From Acidobacteriota bacterium (lineage in GTDB: Bacteria; Acidobacteriota; Thermoanaerobaculia; Multivoradales; J023), in assembly GCA_029263315.1 (NCBI GenBank), contig JAJCXR010000032.1, forward strand, positions 62,001-126,000: a DNA stretch of 64,000 nt. The letters are read 5' to 3'. A program made the translations under genes and the position numbers. The stretch's first letter is position 1; the number at the start of each line of letters is the position of its first letter. Positions 34,767 to 42,474 of this stretch are shown one piece after another. The notes below the pieces were generated by a model. The model was not told where the DNA came from, made no database searches, and was given only the letters and a program-made list of their open reading frames with translations.

Positions 34767-35782
34767 CCATCGAGCGACGGGGCACGGCGGTGGCGCTCAG
34801 CGTCGCCCCCATGATGGACCGCACCGACCGCTACTTCCGCACGTTCATGCGGCAGATCAGCCGGTCGGTGTTGCTCTACAGCGAGATGGTGACCACCGCC
34901 GCCTTGCTGCACGGTGACGTCGAGCGCCATCTCGCCTTCGACGACGAGGGGCCGGTGGTCTTGCAACTCGGCGGGGACGACCCCGAGCACTTGGCCAGCT
35001 GCGCCCGTCTCGGTGCGGAGGCGGGTTATGACGAGATCAATCTCAATGTCGGCTGCCCCAGCGACCGGGTGCAGAAGGGTAGCTTCGGCGCCTGCCTGAT
35101 GGCGCAACCCCAGAAAGTGGCCGACGGCGTCGCCGCCATGCGCGCCGCCGTCGATCTACCGGTGACCGTCAAGCACCGCATCGGCATCGACGATCTCGAC
35201 AGCTATGACCACCTGGCACGGTTTGTCGAAACGGTGGCAGCCGCCGGCTGCGACGGCTTCACCGTGCACGCCCGCGTCGCTTGGCTCCAGGGCCTGAGCC
35301 CCAAGGAAAACCGTAATGTGCCGCCCCTGCGCTACGCCGACGTGCATCGCCTGAAGCGTGATTTCCCGCACCTGTTCATCGAAATCAACGGCGGTATCCG
35401 CAGCCTCGACGACACCGCCCTGCACTTGCAGCAGGTCGACGCCGTGATGATCGGCCGAGCCGCCGTCGACGATCCCTACCTCTTCGCCACCGCCGACCGG
35501 CGCTTCTTCAATTCCCAGGCCGAGGTCCCAAGCCGTCGGCAGATCCTCAACGATCTCCTGCCCTATATGGACACCATCTGCCAACGGGGCGTGCCCACCT
35601 CCCGCCTCAGCCGCCACCTGCTCAACCTCTTCGCCGGCAAACCCGGGGCCCGCGCCTTCCGTCGTTACTTGAGCGAGAACGCCCACCTCACCCAAGACGG
35701 CGTCGCATTGCTACAACAGGCCATGGCCGTGGTGCCCGACGAGGTGCTCGATGAGGTGCCGGGGTGTCAGAAGGCGGCGTAG
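34742..35782 (+). CDS. dusA: tRNA-dihydrouridine synthase (DusA-like)
   Basis: 346-residue FMN enzyme that reduces uridine to dihydrouridine in the tRNA D-loop. The TIM-barrel motifs are SVAPMMDRTDRYFR near 20, SEMVTTAAL near 48, and LNVGCPSDRVQKGSFGACLM near 100, which includes the conserved cysteines. KHRIGIDD and INGGIRS follow, then MIGRAAVDDP near 235. The ANAGE-like context and length fit the DusA subgroup, which modifies U20 in E. coli. The ATG at 34742 has GAGG nine bases upstream and overlaps the transporter gene; a GTG at 34763 is an alternative coupled start. A gap of only 20 bases separates it from the convergent antitoxin gene. Confidence 0.94.
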   Translation: MGGRAQEVTIERRGTAVALSVAPMMDRTDRYFRTFMRQISRSVLLYSEMVTTAALLHGDVERHLAFDDEGPVVLQLGGDDPEHLASCARLGAEAGYDEINLNVGCPSDRVQKGSFGACLMAQPQKVADGVAAMRAAVDLPVTVKHRIGIDDLDSYDHLARFVETVAAAGCDGFTVHARVAWLQGLSPKENRNVPPLRYADVHRLKRDFPHLFIEINGGIRSLDDTALHLQQVDAVMIGRAAVDDPYLFATADRRFFNSQAEVPSRRQILNDLLPYMDTICQRGVPTSRLSRHLLNLFAGKPGARAFRRYLSENAHLTQDGVALLQQAMAVVPDEVLDEVPGCQKAA

Positions 35783-35802
35783 TCGCGGCCCTGATGAGCC
35801 CG

Positions 35803-36129
35803 TCAACCGGAGACCAGCTCGGGCGTCGGTACGAGGCGGATTTGGAGCTCACAACCCACGGCTCGTGCATACTTTTCGAGGGTGCTCACCGAAGGCGAGT
35901 GTTTGCCTGCGGCTTCTAAGCGTGAAACCGCGCTCTTGGTGGTACCCATCGAAGCAGCGACCTCGTCTTGGGTCAAACCAGCCCGCGAACGCGCCGCCAG
36001 GAGCTCGCGAGTCAATGCGTAGGCATCGCCCAACCCTTCGTAGGAGGCAGCAAAACCCGGGCGTTTTGCTGCCTCGTCGAGAAACGCAGCGTGATCATGG
36101 GCAACCGGACGAAATTTCAAGTCAGTCAT
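35803..36129 (-). CDS. higA: XRE-family antitoxin (HigA-like)
   Basis: 108 residues. The XRE helix-turn-helix lies in the second half (about 50-95): LTQDEVAASMGTTKSAVSRLE, with the recognition helix TKSAVSRLEAA. The first 45 residues are helical. This is the usual shape of a HigA or Gp49-partner antitoxin that binds its own promoter. The ATG at 36129 follows AAGGAG by eight bases; the toxin gene stops eight bases inside it, an overlap typical of toxin-antitoxin pairs in which the toxin comes first. Confidence 0.85.
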   Translation of the reverse strand: MTDLKFRPVAHDHAAFLDEAAKRPGFAASYEGLGDAYALTRELLAARSRAGLTQDEVAASMGTTKSAVSRLEAAGKHSPSVSTLEKYARAVGCELQIRLVPTPELVSG

Positions 36130-36448
36130 CCTCAATCTCCTTCAGTCTTCGGCGGGCAATCTTCAAATCTCGGGTTGGTGTCGCATGGGTTTTCTTGATG
36201 AAGGCATGAAGCACGATGATTCGGCGACCTTTGAGATAGCAATAGAAGGCCCTTCCGATTCCCTCGCGGCCACGAGGCCGTAGCTCAAAAAGCCCCCGAC
36301 CTAAGGATCGTGAATGGGGCATCCGCAAGTCCGGCCCAAAATCCAACAGCAATTCGGCAATACGCGCAAAGTCGGCCAATACTCCGACCGGCCATTTCTC
36401 TATCGACTTTTTGACCTGAGAGTTGAAGTATTCGATGCGGTACGCCAT
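36122..36448 (-). CDS. higB: RelE/HigB-type toxin (phage Gp49-like family)
   Basis: 108 residues of the PF05973 family, whose members are ribosome-dependent mRNA interferases of the RelE superfold. Family features are YRIEYFNSQVKKSIEKWP at the N-terminus, MPHSRSLGRGLFELRPRGR in the middle and the final IIVLHAFIKKTHATPTRDL helix-loop with conserved Lys/Arg residues. It is the first gene of the pair and is read before the antitoxin. An inverted repeat GTTA-10-TAAC lies just upstream. The pair lies between dus and an acetyltransferase gene with no other mobile signature. Confidence 0.88.
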   Translation of the reverse strand: MAYRIEYFNSQVKKSIEKWPVGVLADFARIAELLLDFGPDLRMPHSRSLGRGLFELRPRGREGIGRAFYCYLKGRRIIVLHAFIKKTHATPTRDLKIARRRLKEIEDD

Positions 36449-36457
36449 GGAGCAAAT

Positions 36458-36475
36458 GTTACCACATACGCTAAC
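36458..36475 (-). promoter_or_regulatory. Candidate HigA operator
   Basis: GTTA and TAAC arms separated by 10 bases lie nine bases upstream of the toxin ATG. Position and symmetry fit a site for autorepression by the XRE antitoxin; short arms make this tentative. Confidence 0.4.
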
Positions 36476-36528
36476 TTTTGATGGAGCACTCCTGACATCA
36501 AGCCTCGAGCACAGCTCTTCCTAGGACA

Positions 36529-36541
36529 GGTGCCTGGCACC
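36529..36541. repeat. GGTGCCTGGCACC palindrome
   Basis: A 13-bp perfect inverted repeat with a single T at its centre, in the gap between the toxin and acetyltransferase genes. Its core matches the GGTGCCAGGCAC units clustered at 49773-49971, so it looks like a lone copy of the same dispersed element. Confidence 0.55.
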
Positions 36542-36662
36542 GTCTCCAAGCGGCATCACCGACGTCATCATCACCTATAAAGCCAACACCCCATGCTAAC
36601 GTTGCCCCCCACCCGGCGATGGACAGGACCGTCCCATCGCCACGACCAAGGGAGACCCATCC

Positions 36663-36953
36663 ATGGCCGACGAAGACGACGTCAAGCTCGAGCATTTGGC
36701 CGAGGCCCACGAATTTCGCCTATCGACACCCCTCGACGGCGCGGTGGTGCGCTATGACGATGAGAAGGCGGGGGTGTGGAATCTCTACAGCACCTTTGTG
36801 CCCCCGGACATGCGGGGCAGCGGTGTGGCGAGCCGATTGGTGCGGGCGGTGCTGGACCGGGCCCGCGGAGAGAACGTCAAAGTGGTTCCCAGTTGCTGGT
36901 ATGTGGCCAAGTTCATCGACAAGCACACCGAATACCGCGATTTGGTGGCCTGA
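36663..36953 (+). CDS. Small GNAT-family N-acetyltransferase (YjdJ/NATD1-like)
   Basis: 96 residues, the size of the single-domain GNAT proteins of the PF14542 group (YjdJ, NATD1). The acetyl-CoA loop is seen as PPDMRGSGVASRLVRAVLD near 48-65, followed by CWYVAKFIDKH, the conserved Cys/Trp-Tyr and final helix of the group. The substrate is unknown. A ribosome site GGGAG lies nine bases before the ATG, and a TGCTAACGT element at 36594 with TATAAA at 36576 may be its promoter. Confidence 0.88.
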   Translation: MADEDDVKLEHLAEAHEFRLSTPLDGAVVRYDDEKAGVWNLYSTFVPPDMRGSGVASRLVRAVLDRARGENVKVVPSCWYVAKFIDKHTEYRDLVA

Positions 36954-36982
36954 GCCACCCAGGCCCCGGCACCGCCAAAGCC

Positions 36983-38599
36983 CTACAGCCCGACGACACC
37001 GCCGTAAGCGACGCCGGTCAAGTAGGCCATGTCGCGCTTCCAGGTGGTGAGGTCGGAGCTGTGGAATTCGCTCAAGTGACGATGGCCACAGGCCCTGGCC
37101 ATGACCTTCATGAGCTCCGTCGAGGCGGTGAAGAAGTTGGCCAGGCGTTTGGCCCCGATGGCCACATCGAGGCGTTTGCGCAGCTCTTCCTTCTGCGTCG
37201 CGATGCCCACCGGGCAGTTGTTGGTGTGGCAAGCCCGCATTCCGAGGCAGCCGACGGCTTGGATGGCCGAGTTGGAAACGGCGATGCCGTCGGCCCCTAG
37301 GGCCATGGCCTTGGCGAAGTCACCTGGAGTGCGCAGACCGCCGGTGATGATCAAGGTGACGTCGCCGGAGACGCCCCGCTTGTCCAAGTGACGGCGGGCC
37401 CGGGCCAGGGCCGGCAAGGTGGGCACGGAGATGTTGTCGCGAAAGATGGTGGGGGCCGCACCGGTGCCGCCCCCACGACCGTCGAGGATGATGTAGTCGA
37501 CGCCGATGTCGAGGGCGGCGTCGAGATCCTCTTCCACATGCTGCGCCGACAGCTTGAAGCCAATCGGGATACCACCGGTGAATTGCCGCACTTCCTCGGC
37601 AAAATTCCTAAAATCCGAGGTGTGCTTCCACTCCGGAAAACGGGACGGCGAGACGGCGGGCTCCCCCTCCTCCAAGTGGCGCACCTTGGCAATTTTTCCC
37701 TTCACCTTGTGACCGGGCAGGTGGCCCCCGGTTCCTGTCTTGGCCCCTTGGCCCCCCTTGAAGTGCAACGCCTGGACGCTGTGCAACTTGTCCATGGAGA
37801 AGCCGAACCGGGCCGAGGCCAGCTCGTAGAAGTAGCGACTATTCTCCGCCTGCTCCTCCGGCAGCATGCCACCCTCACCGGAGCAAATACCGGTGCCGGC
37901 CATTTCGGCCCCCCGCGCCAAGGAGACCTTGGCCTCCTCCGACAGGGCGCCGAAGCTCATGTCCGAAACGAAGAGGGGGATCTCCAAGCGCAGCGGTTTC
38001 TTCGCCTTCGGGCCGATGATCAGCCCACTGCCCACCTCTTCGTCGTCGAGCAGGGGAACCTTGTAGAGCTGGGCGGTAACAAATTGCAGGTCGTCCCACG
38101 AGGGAAGCTCTTGTCGGGCAACACCCATGGCCGCCACCGGTCCGTGGTGGCCGAGCTTCTTCAGGCCGTCCCGGGCCAGCTCTTGGATCAAATGATTATG
38201 GGGCTCTTCCGGCGCTCCGTGGGGATCTTGATAGGTACCGAGATAGACGTCGCGGTCGAAGGGTTGGGGATGGTCCCCTTCCCAAGCCGCCACCTCATCT
38301 TCGTCGACCCAAACGCCGCCGGCCTCCACCCAGGAGGTGAACTTGTGCAGGGCTTCGTCGTTGTTGTAGGCGCTGACTCCGGTTTCGTAGCGATAGTCCC
38401 AACCGTGCACGCCGCAGATCAAGTCCTCCCCCCGGACGTGGCCGTCGGAGAGCAGGGCCCCTCGGTGCAAGCAGCGCCCGTAGAGCACCGACACATCGTC
38501 GTCATATCGGACAATCACCAAATCCACATTGGCCAGCAAAGCGTAACTAGGCTGACGATCGGCGAGGGAATTCCAGTCTGCAATCTTCATCTTCTTCAT
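36983..38599 (-). CDS. Rieske domain fused to glutamate synthase-type FMN domain
   Basis: 538 residues. Residues 1-115 form a Rieske [2Fe-2S] domain with the two ligand motifs CLH (near 43) and CGVH (near 62). A glutamate-synthase central/FMN barrel follows (about 170-520): GFKLSAQHVEEDLDAALDIG, DGRGGGTGAAP, and the [3Fe-4S] motif CLGMRACHTNNC near 465 (C-x5-C-x4-C). It lacks the glutaminase domain of GltB, so it is a single-barrel GltB-like oxidoreductase. Rieske-GltS fusions have been annotated in several bacteria, but the reaction is not established to my knowledge. It could couple an electron input to an amidotransfer-like oxidation. Confidence 0.85.
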   Translation of the reverse strand: MKKMKIADWNSLADRQPSYALLANVDLVIVRYDDDVSVLYGRCLHRGALLSDGHVRGEDLICGVHGWDYRYETGVSAYNNDEALHKFTSWVEAGGVWVDEDEVAAWEGDHPQPFDRDVYLGTYQDPHGAPEEPHNHLIQELARDGLKKLGHHGPVAAMGVARQELPSWDDLQFVTAQLYKVPLLDDEEVGSGLIIGPKAKKPLRLEIPLFVSDMSFGALSEEAKVSLARGAEMAGTGICSGEGGMLPEEQAENSRYFYELASARFGFSMDKLHSVQALHFKGGQGAKTGTGGHLPGHKVKGKIAKVRHLEEGEPAVSPSRFPEWKHTSDFRNFAEEVRQFTGGIPIGFKLSAQHVEEDLDAALDIGVDYIILDGRGGGTGAAPTIFRDNISVPTLPALARARRHLDKRGVSGDVTLIITGGLRTPGDFAKAMALGADGIAVSNSAIQAVGCLGMRACHTNNCPVGIATQKEELRKRLDVAIGAKRLANFFTASTELMKVMARACGHRHLSEFHSSDLTTWKRDMAYLTGVAYGGVVGL

Positions 38600-38721
38600 G
38601 GCGTGCTCCGCGGTTCAGGGGCCCAAGAGGCGAGTCGAGGTGACGTGTTCAGGTGTACGCAACTATAGTGACAAAACGTGATCAGAGGTTACACTGCGGG
38701 CCAGATCCGCTTGTCCTAACC

Positions 38722-38742
38722 CCGTCGATAGCCCTTCGACGG
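38722..38742. promoter_or_regulatory. Hairpin between divergent genes
   Basis: Perfect 7-bp arms CCGTCGA and TCGACGG with a 7-base loop, between the Rieske-GltS gene (minus) and the small membrane gene (plus). It could be an operator or a 5' RNA structure; no T-tract follows. Confidence 0.35.
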
Positions 38743-38791
38743 CACCGGCTGTCGATCCGGGGTCATCTGCCTGCTTCGAGGAGCACCTGCC

Positions 38792-39121
38792 ATGAGTATC
38801 GCCTTGGCCACTTGGCTGGTTAATTTAACCATCGCCTACGCCGCTGTCGGTTGCCTGTTTGCCGTCCCCTTTGTGCTGCGCGGTGCCGCCGCCATCGATC
38901 CGGCAGCCCGCCAAGGAAGCTGGGGATTCCGCCTGCTCATCCTGCCCGGCGCCGCCGCCTTCTGGCCGTTGTTGGCATGGCGCTGGCTGCGGGGGGTCGA
39001 GGAGCCGCCGGAGGAGAGCAACGCCCATCGTTGTGCCGCCCGGCGGGATGCCGCCCAGCGGGGTGCCGCCCGGCGGGGTGCCGCCCAACGGGGTGCCGCC
39101 CAACGGCGTTACGGTCCCTGA
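38792..39121 (+). CDS. Small two-helix membrane protein
   Basis: 109 residues. Two membrane helices (ATWLVNLTIAYAAVGCLFAV and the LLILPGAAAFWPLLAW segment) are joined by a short polar loop. After WRWLRGVEEPPEESNAHRC the sequence turns into an Arg/Ala run (AARRGAAQRG) encoded by a 15-bp tandem repeat; the end therefore looks extended beyond a natural stop near residue 80. Small two-helix proteins with RWLRG-x-PPEExNAHR endings are familiar from other genomes by memory only. GAGGAG precedes the ATG. Its 3' half lies antisense to the truncated nusB frame. Confidence 0.7.
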   Translation: MSIALATWLVNLTIAYAAVGCLFAVPFVLRGAAAIDPAARQGSWGFRLLILPGAAAFWPLLAWRWLRGVEEPPEESNAHRCAARRDAAQRGAARRGAAQRGAAQRRYGP

Positions 39122-39316
39122 GGTCTCGGTCTCGAAAGCCAAGGCGTCGGCTGCCGACTGGTCCTCGATGGCGAAGTCTTCATAACCATCGATGTCGAAA
39201 TTGGAAAAAATTTCGTCGAGGGACGGTTTGGCTTGACCCCGCAGACCCATATCGAATTGATAGAGCATCTGCATGGCCATTTCCCGGGCCCGACGCCGTT
39301 TGCCAAGTCCCTTCAA
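38825..39316 (-). pseudogene. nusB: Truncated nusB
   Basis: The N-terminus is clearly NusB: KGLGKRRRAREMAMQMLYQF, an acidic second helix, and SAADALAFETE near residue 55-64. At about residue 66 the family sequence ends. From there the frame reads GGTPLGGTPP units of a 15-bp minisatellite, then noncoding antisense of the small membrane gene, to a stop at 38825. Most of the helical domain (about 70-75 residues of the usual 140) is absent and not visible in the other two frames. The start overlaps the ribH stop by four bases, as in intact ribH-nusB operons. The gene is probably nonfunctional, unless a second nusB exists elsewhere or the assembly has collapsed here. Confidence 0.85.
39032..39106. 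repeat. Five 15-bp units at the nusB breakpoint
   Basis: Five tandem units of GTGCCGCCCGGCGGG with two- to three-base variants. They sit where the NusB homology stops and where the Arg/Ala tail of the opposite-strand membrane gene begins. Confidence 0.9.
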
Positions 39317-39807
39317 GGGCGTTCTCCGGTGTTCCCGCGGGACCGCAGGTCGGCCACCAAACCGGCCATCTCCAATGCGGCATGGGCGGCCTCCCAGCCC
39401 TTGTTGCCGGCCTTACCGCCGGCCCGCTCCACCGCCTGACTGGAATTGTCGCAGGTCAAGACACCAAAACCCACCGGCAGGCGGTAGCTGCTGGCGACGC
39501 GGGCCACACCGTGGCTGCACTCCTTGCAGATGAAATCGAAATGCGGCGTCTCGCCACGAATCACCACGGCCAAGGCCACGAGGGCGTCGTAACCACCGGC
39601 GGCGGCCAGCTCTTCGAGGGCCATGGGAACTTCCCAGGCACCGGGGACTCGGACCACCACGATGTCGTCCGCCTTGGCCCCATGACGCTGCAAGCAATCG
39701 ATGGCCGCCGCCAACAGGGGCTCCACCACGCGGCTGTTGAAACGTGCGGCGACGATCGCGAATCGTTTGCCGGAAGCGTCCAAGCGTCCTTCCAGAATCT
39801 CCATCAT
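39313..39807 (-). CDS. ribH: 6,7-dimethyl-8-ribityllumazine synthase
   Basis: 164 residues, the usual length of lumazine synthase (riboflavin pathway, last step but one). Motifs are AIVAARFNSRVVEPLL near 20, VRVPGAWEVPMALEEL near 55, VALAVVIRGETPHFDFIC near 80 and GFGVLTCDNSSQAVER near 115, with the conserved His in HFDF and Arg in the last helix. The start is the ATG at 39807, with TGGAGA eight bases upstream; the longer frame to 39858 has no site. It is coupled to the broken nusB by ATGA overlap. No other rib gene is present in the window. Confidence 0.95.
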   Translation of the reverse strand: MMEILEGRLDASGKRFAIVAARFNSRVVEPLLAAAIDCLQRHGAKADDIVVVRVPGAWEVPMALEELAAAGGYDALVALAVVIRGETPHFDFICKECSHGVARVASSYRLPVGFGVLTCDNSSQAVERAGGKAGNKGWEAAHAALEMAGLVADLRSRGNTGERP

Positions 39808-39964
39808 ATGCGTCTCCACGCCGACACATCGCGCCGCCGATGGTCCCCGGGCGACCACGGCAAAAGCCTCCGACTTCGCCCTGGCTGGCTGGTTCGGAAG
39901 CGCTGATGAGACACGAGATCTCCAGCCCGATGTGGGCGTCTGTTATCTGCGGGAAAGAAGAAAA

Positions 39965-40041
39965 TGGTCGGGACGGCGAGATTCGAACTCGCGACCACCT
40001 GAACCCCATTCAGGTACGCTACCAGACTGCGCCACGTCCCG
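39965..40041 (-). tRNA. tRNA-Pro(GGG)
   Basis: Complete cloverleaf of 77 nt including an encoded CCA. The acceptor arms are CGGGACG and CGTCCCG; the D-loop has AGTCTGGTAG; the anticodon stem is CCTGA/TCAGG with loop ATGGGGT, giving anticodon GGG for proline codons CCC/CCU; the T-arm is GTTCGAATC. It lies just downstream of the MerR-type gene, a placement seen in other bacteria (tRNA-Pro after ihfA-merR). Confidence 0.97.
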
Positions 40042-40100
40042 ACGATGACTTATCTTACTACGGTTACCCCGGTATCTGGAATGCTTCGAGCGGTGATCCG

Positions 40101-40559
40101 CTACGAAGTTTCAGGGGGCAAGAGGTCTAAAATCCCCCGCGCTTGGTCGAGGGCGACCGTCAACCCGGAGCGAAGCTTTTCTATCTTCTCCGAGCCCTCG
40201 ATGTCAACAGTTGCGGAGGGTTGTTTCACGGACTTTTGGGAAGCCTTGCCGGAGCCGCTAGCGGAAGCCTTGGACGGACTCGTGCCGGAGGAGGTTGCCG
40301 GACTCTCCCCCGCCTCTTCGGCGGCCAGCTCCGCTTCCAATTTTTTTTTGGCGCCGGCGATCGTGTAGCCCTCGTCGTAGAGCAATTCCTTGATCCGCCG
40401 GATGACGACGATTTCGCGATCGTTGTAAACCCGCTGCCCAGATTTGCTCTTGTTGGGGGCGAGGAACGGAAACTCCGTTTCCCAGTAGCGCAGCACATAG
40501 GGTTGGATGTCGACGATTTTGCACGCCTCACCGATCTTGTAGTAGAGCTTTTTAGCCAC
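40101..40559 (-). CDS. MerR-family transcriptional regulator
   Basis: 152 residues. The N-terminal winged HTH is typical of MerR: YYKIGEACKIVDIQPYVLRYWE (read as HTH plus the arginine-Tyr-Trp wing) and SGQRVYNDREIVVIRRIKELL near 40-60, then EGYTIAGAKKKLEAE. The last 80 residues are a Ser/Ala-rich linker and a short helix. No ligand-binding cysteines are present, so this is not a metal sensor. The pairing with the upstream ihf/HU-like gene is conserved in deltaproteobacteria and acidobacteria by general knowledge. The start is GTG. Confidence 0.9.
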   Translation of the reverse strand: MAKKLYYKIGEACKIVDIQPYVLRYWETEFPFLAPNKSKSGQRVYNDREIVVIRRIKELLYDEGYTIAGAKKKLEAELAAEEAGESPATSSGTSPSKASASGSGKASQKSVKQPSATVDIEGSEKIEKLRSGLTVALDQARGILDLLPPETS

Positions 40560-40591
40560 TGAAAGATCTCACCCTCGAGACGGCGGGAGGA

Positions 40592-40921
40592 TTACCGATC
40601 CTCGCTGTCGTCGTCCACGACGACGGCCGACTTGAGGTTGCGTGACGGTTTGAAGGTCAGTCCATTGTGGGCGGGAATGAACATCCGTTCGCCGCTGGCT
40701 GGATTGACCCCAGTACGGCCATCACGGTGCGTCACCTCAAAAGCCCCAAAATTGCGGATTCGCACCGAGCGGCCATCCTGCAAGGTGGTTTTCATGGTAC
40801 GGAAGATCACGTCGACCACTTCGGCCGCCTCGTTTTTGGTCAAGGCTCCGTGGCGCCGATAGACCGCGTCGATCAGATCCGCTTTGGTTTTGCCGTCCGG
40901 GCTGAAAAATTTTCCGCTCAC
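40592..40921 (-). CDS. ihfA: IHF/HU-family DNA-binding protein
   Basis: 109 residues, a histone-like bending protein. The pattern is TKADLIDAVYRRHGALTKNEA at the front, VRIRNFGAFEVTHRDGRTGVNP in the arms (with the Pro of the GxNPxTG-like segment), then FKPSRNLKSAV at the end. The length and G-x-N-P motif fit the IHF-alpha subgroup. The acidic tail DDDSEDR is unusual for HU. GTG start at 40921. The upstream 236 bases up to der hold no visible gene; the MerR gene follows 32 bases downstream and may be co-transcribed. Confidence 0.9.
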   Translation of the reverse strand: MSGKFFSPDGKTKADLIDAVYRRHGALTKNEAAEVVDVIFRTMKTTLQDGRSVRIRNFGAFEVTHRDGRTGVNPASGERMFIPAHNGLTFKPSRNLKSAVVVDDDSEDR

Positions 40922-41157
40922 CCTCGCAAGGACTCCTCAGTGATCAAGACGGGATAGGCCTGGGTGGCACCACGTCTTGTAGTCTCCACCTGTTATGCCA
41001 CCCTGCAGGTAACGCAGCGCTGCACACTCCGTCCTCCGGTGAGGTCACCGGCAGATGGCAAGCTTCGAAAGCATCCCAGCGTTATGGGGATTATAGAAAA
41101 TCCGCCGGCCCGCAACAAGCCCAAGAACACTGCGACCACCGCCGAGCTACCCCGACA

Positions 41158-42474
41158 TCAACCCCGCTGGCGGATCACCAGGCGCACCGGTACCCCCGAT
41201 AAATCGAGCTGATCGCGGAGGCGATTCTCCAAGTAACGGCGGTACGTATCGCTGCGTTCCAGGGTGCGATTGGCGAATAACATGAAGGTGGGAGGGCCGG
41301 TCGAGACCTGAGTTGCGTAGTACAGACGCCAGGCGCGGCCGCGGTGTTGCGGCGGCGTATGGTGGATCAATGCTTTCTCGAAGAAGCGGTTCACATCGCT
41401 GGTCGTCATCTGCGTCCGGAAACGCTCCAGGGTGGCCTGGATGGACGGCAACAGGCGGTCGACGCGGCGGGCGCTGACGGCCGAGATATTGACCCGCATG
41501 GGATTCCCCAACATATCTTGCAGACGGGGCCATGAATCTTCGAGATCCTTTCGCGACTCCTCGTCGAGCAGGTCCCATTTATTGAAGGCGACCACCACCG
41601 AGCGTCCCAGCTCCCAGGCGGTGCCGGCGATGGCCAGGTCGCCGCTGGTCACCCCTTGGGAGGCGTCGATCACCAACACCGCGAGGTCGGCCCGTTCGAT
41701 CTGCCGACGGGCGAACATGACGGCCACGTCCTCGGCCACGCCGGTCACCTGGCTGCGTCGTCGAATGCCCGCCGTATCCACCAAGCAATAGTTCTGATCT
41801 TCGTAGGTGAGCACCGTATCGATGGGGTCGCGGGTGGTGCCGGCGACCGGCGATACCAAGACCCGGGGTTGGCCCAGCAGACGATTGACCAGCGAAGACT
41901 TGCCGACGTTGGGTCGGCCGACGACGGCGATGGCCGGCACCTCCGGCCCCGGGGGCGGCGCCAGCTCGTCTTTGCTGGGCAGATATTCGGCCATCACGGT
42001 GAACAGCTCGCCGACCCCGATCCCATGCTCGGCGGAGAGCAGGATCTGTCGCTCCAGCCCGAGACGATAGAACTCGTCAAAGTTCTCCTGGGCCGCGATG
42101 GTGTCGCCTTTGTTGACCACCAACAGGGTCGGCTTGCCGCGCTTGCGCACCTCACTCCAAACCCGCTCGTCCGCCGCCACCAAGCCTTCCTTGCCGTCCA
42201 CCACCATGATCAGCAGGTCGCTCTCCTCGATGGCCAGCATGACTTGATCGCCGAGGCCCAGGGGGTCGTCCCCGGGCACCAAACCGCCGGTGTCGATGAG
42301 CTCGAATTGCAGCTCATCGCTGACCACCTGTGAAAAGAGGCGGTCCCGGGTCACCCCCGGTTGATCATGGACGATGGCCTGTCGCTTCCCTAAAAGGCGA
42401 TTGAACAGGGTCGATTTGCCGACGTTGGGCCGGCCGATGATCGACACCGTCGGAATTTGCACCATCGCGCTCAT
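41158..42474 (-). CDS. der: Ribosome biogenesis GTPase Der
   Basis: 438 residues with the two tandem GTPase domains unique to Der (EngA), needed for 50S maturation. First domain: IIGRPNVGKST near 12, PGVTRDR, DTGG, and NKGD near 118. Second domain: VVGRPNVGKSS near 185, VAGTTRDPIDT, DTAGIRRRSQ, NKWDLLDEE. The KH-like C-terminal domain contains RVNISAVSARRVDRLLPS and RVHVYY-like strands. The first ATG overlaps the lipoprotein stop (ATGA). Confidence 0.97.
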   Translation of the reverse strand: MSAMVQIPTVSIIGRPNVGKSTLFNRLLGKRQAIVHDQPGVTRDRLFSQVVSDELQFELIDTGGLVPGDDPLGLGDQVMLAIEESDLLIMVVDGKEGLVAADERVWSEVRKRGKPTLLVVNKGDTIAAQENFDEFYRLGLERQILLSAEHGIGVGELFTVMAEYLPSKDELAPPPGPEVPAIAVVGRPNVGKSSLVNRLLGQPRVLVSPVAGTTRDPIDTVLTYEDQNYCLVDTAGIRRRSQVTGVAEDVAVMFARRQIERADLAVLVIDASQGVTSGDLAIAGTAWELGRSVVVAFNKWDLLDEESRKDLEDSWPRLQDMLGNPMRVNISAVSARRVDRLLPSIQATLERFRTQMTTSDVNRFFEKALIHHTPPQHRGRAWRLYYATQVSTGPPTFMLFANRTLERSDTYRRYLENRLRDQLDLSGVPVRLVIRQRG

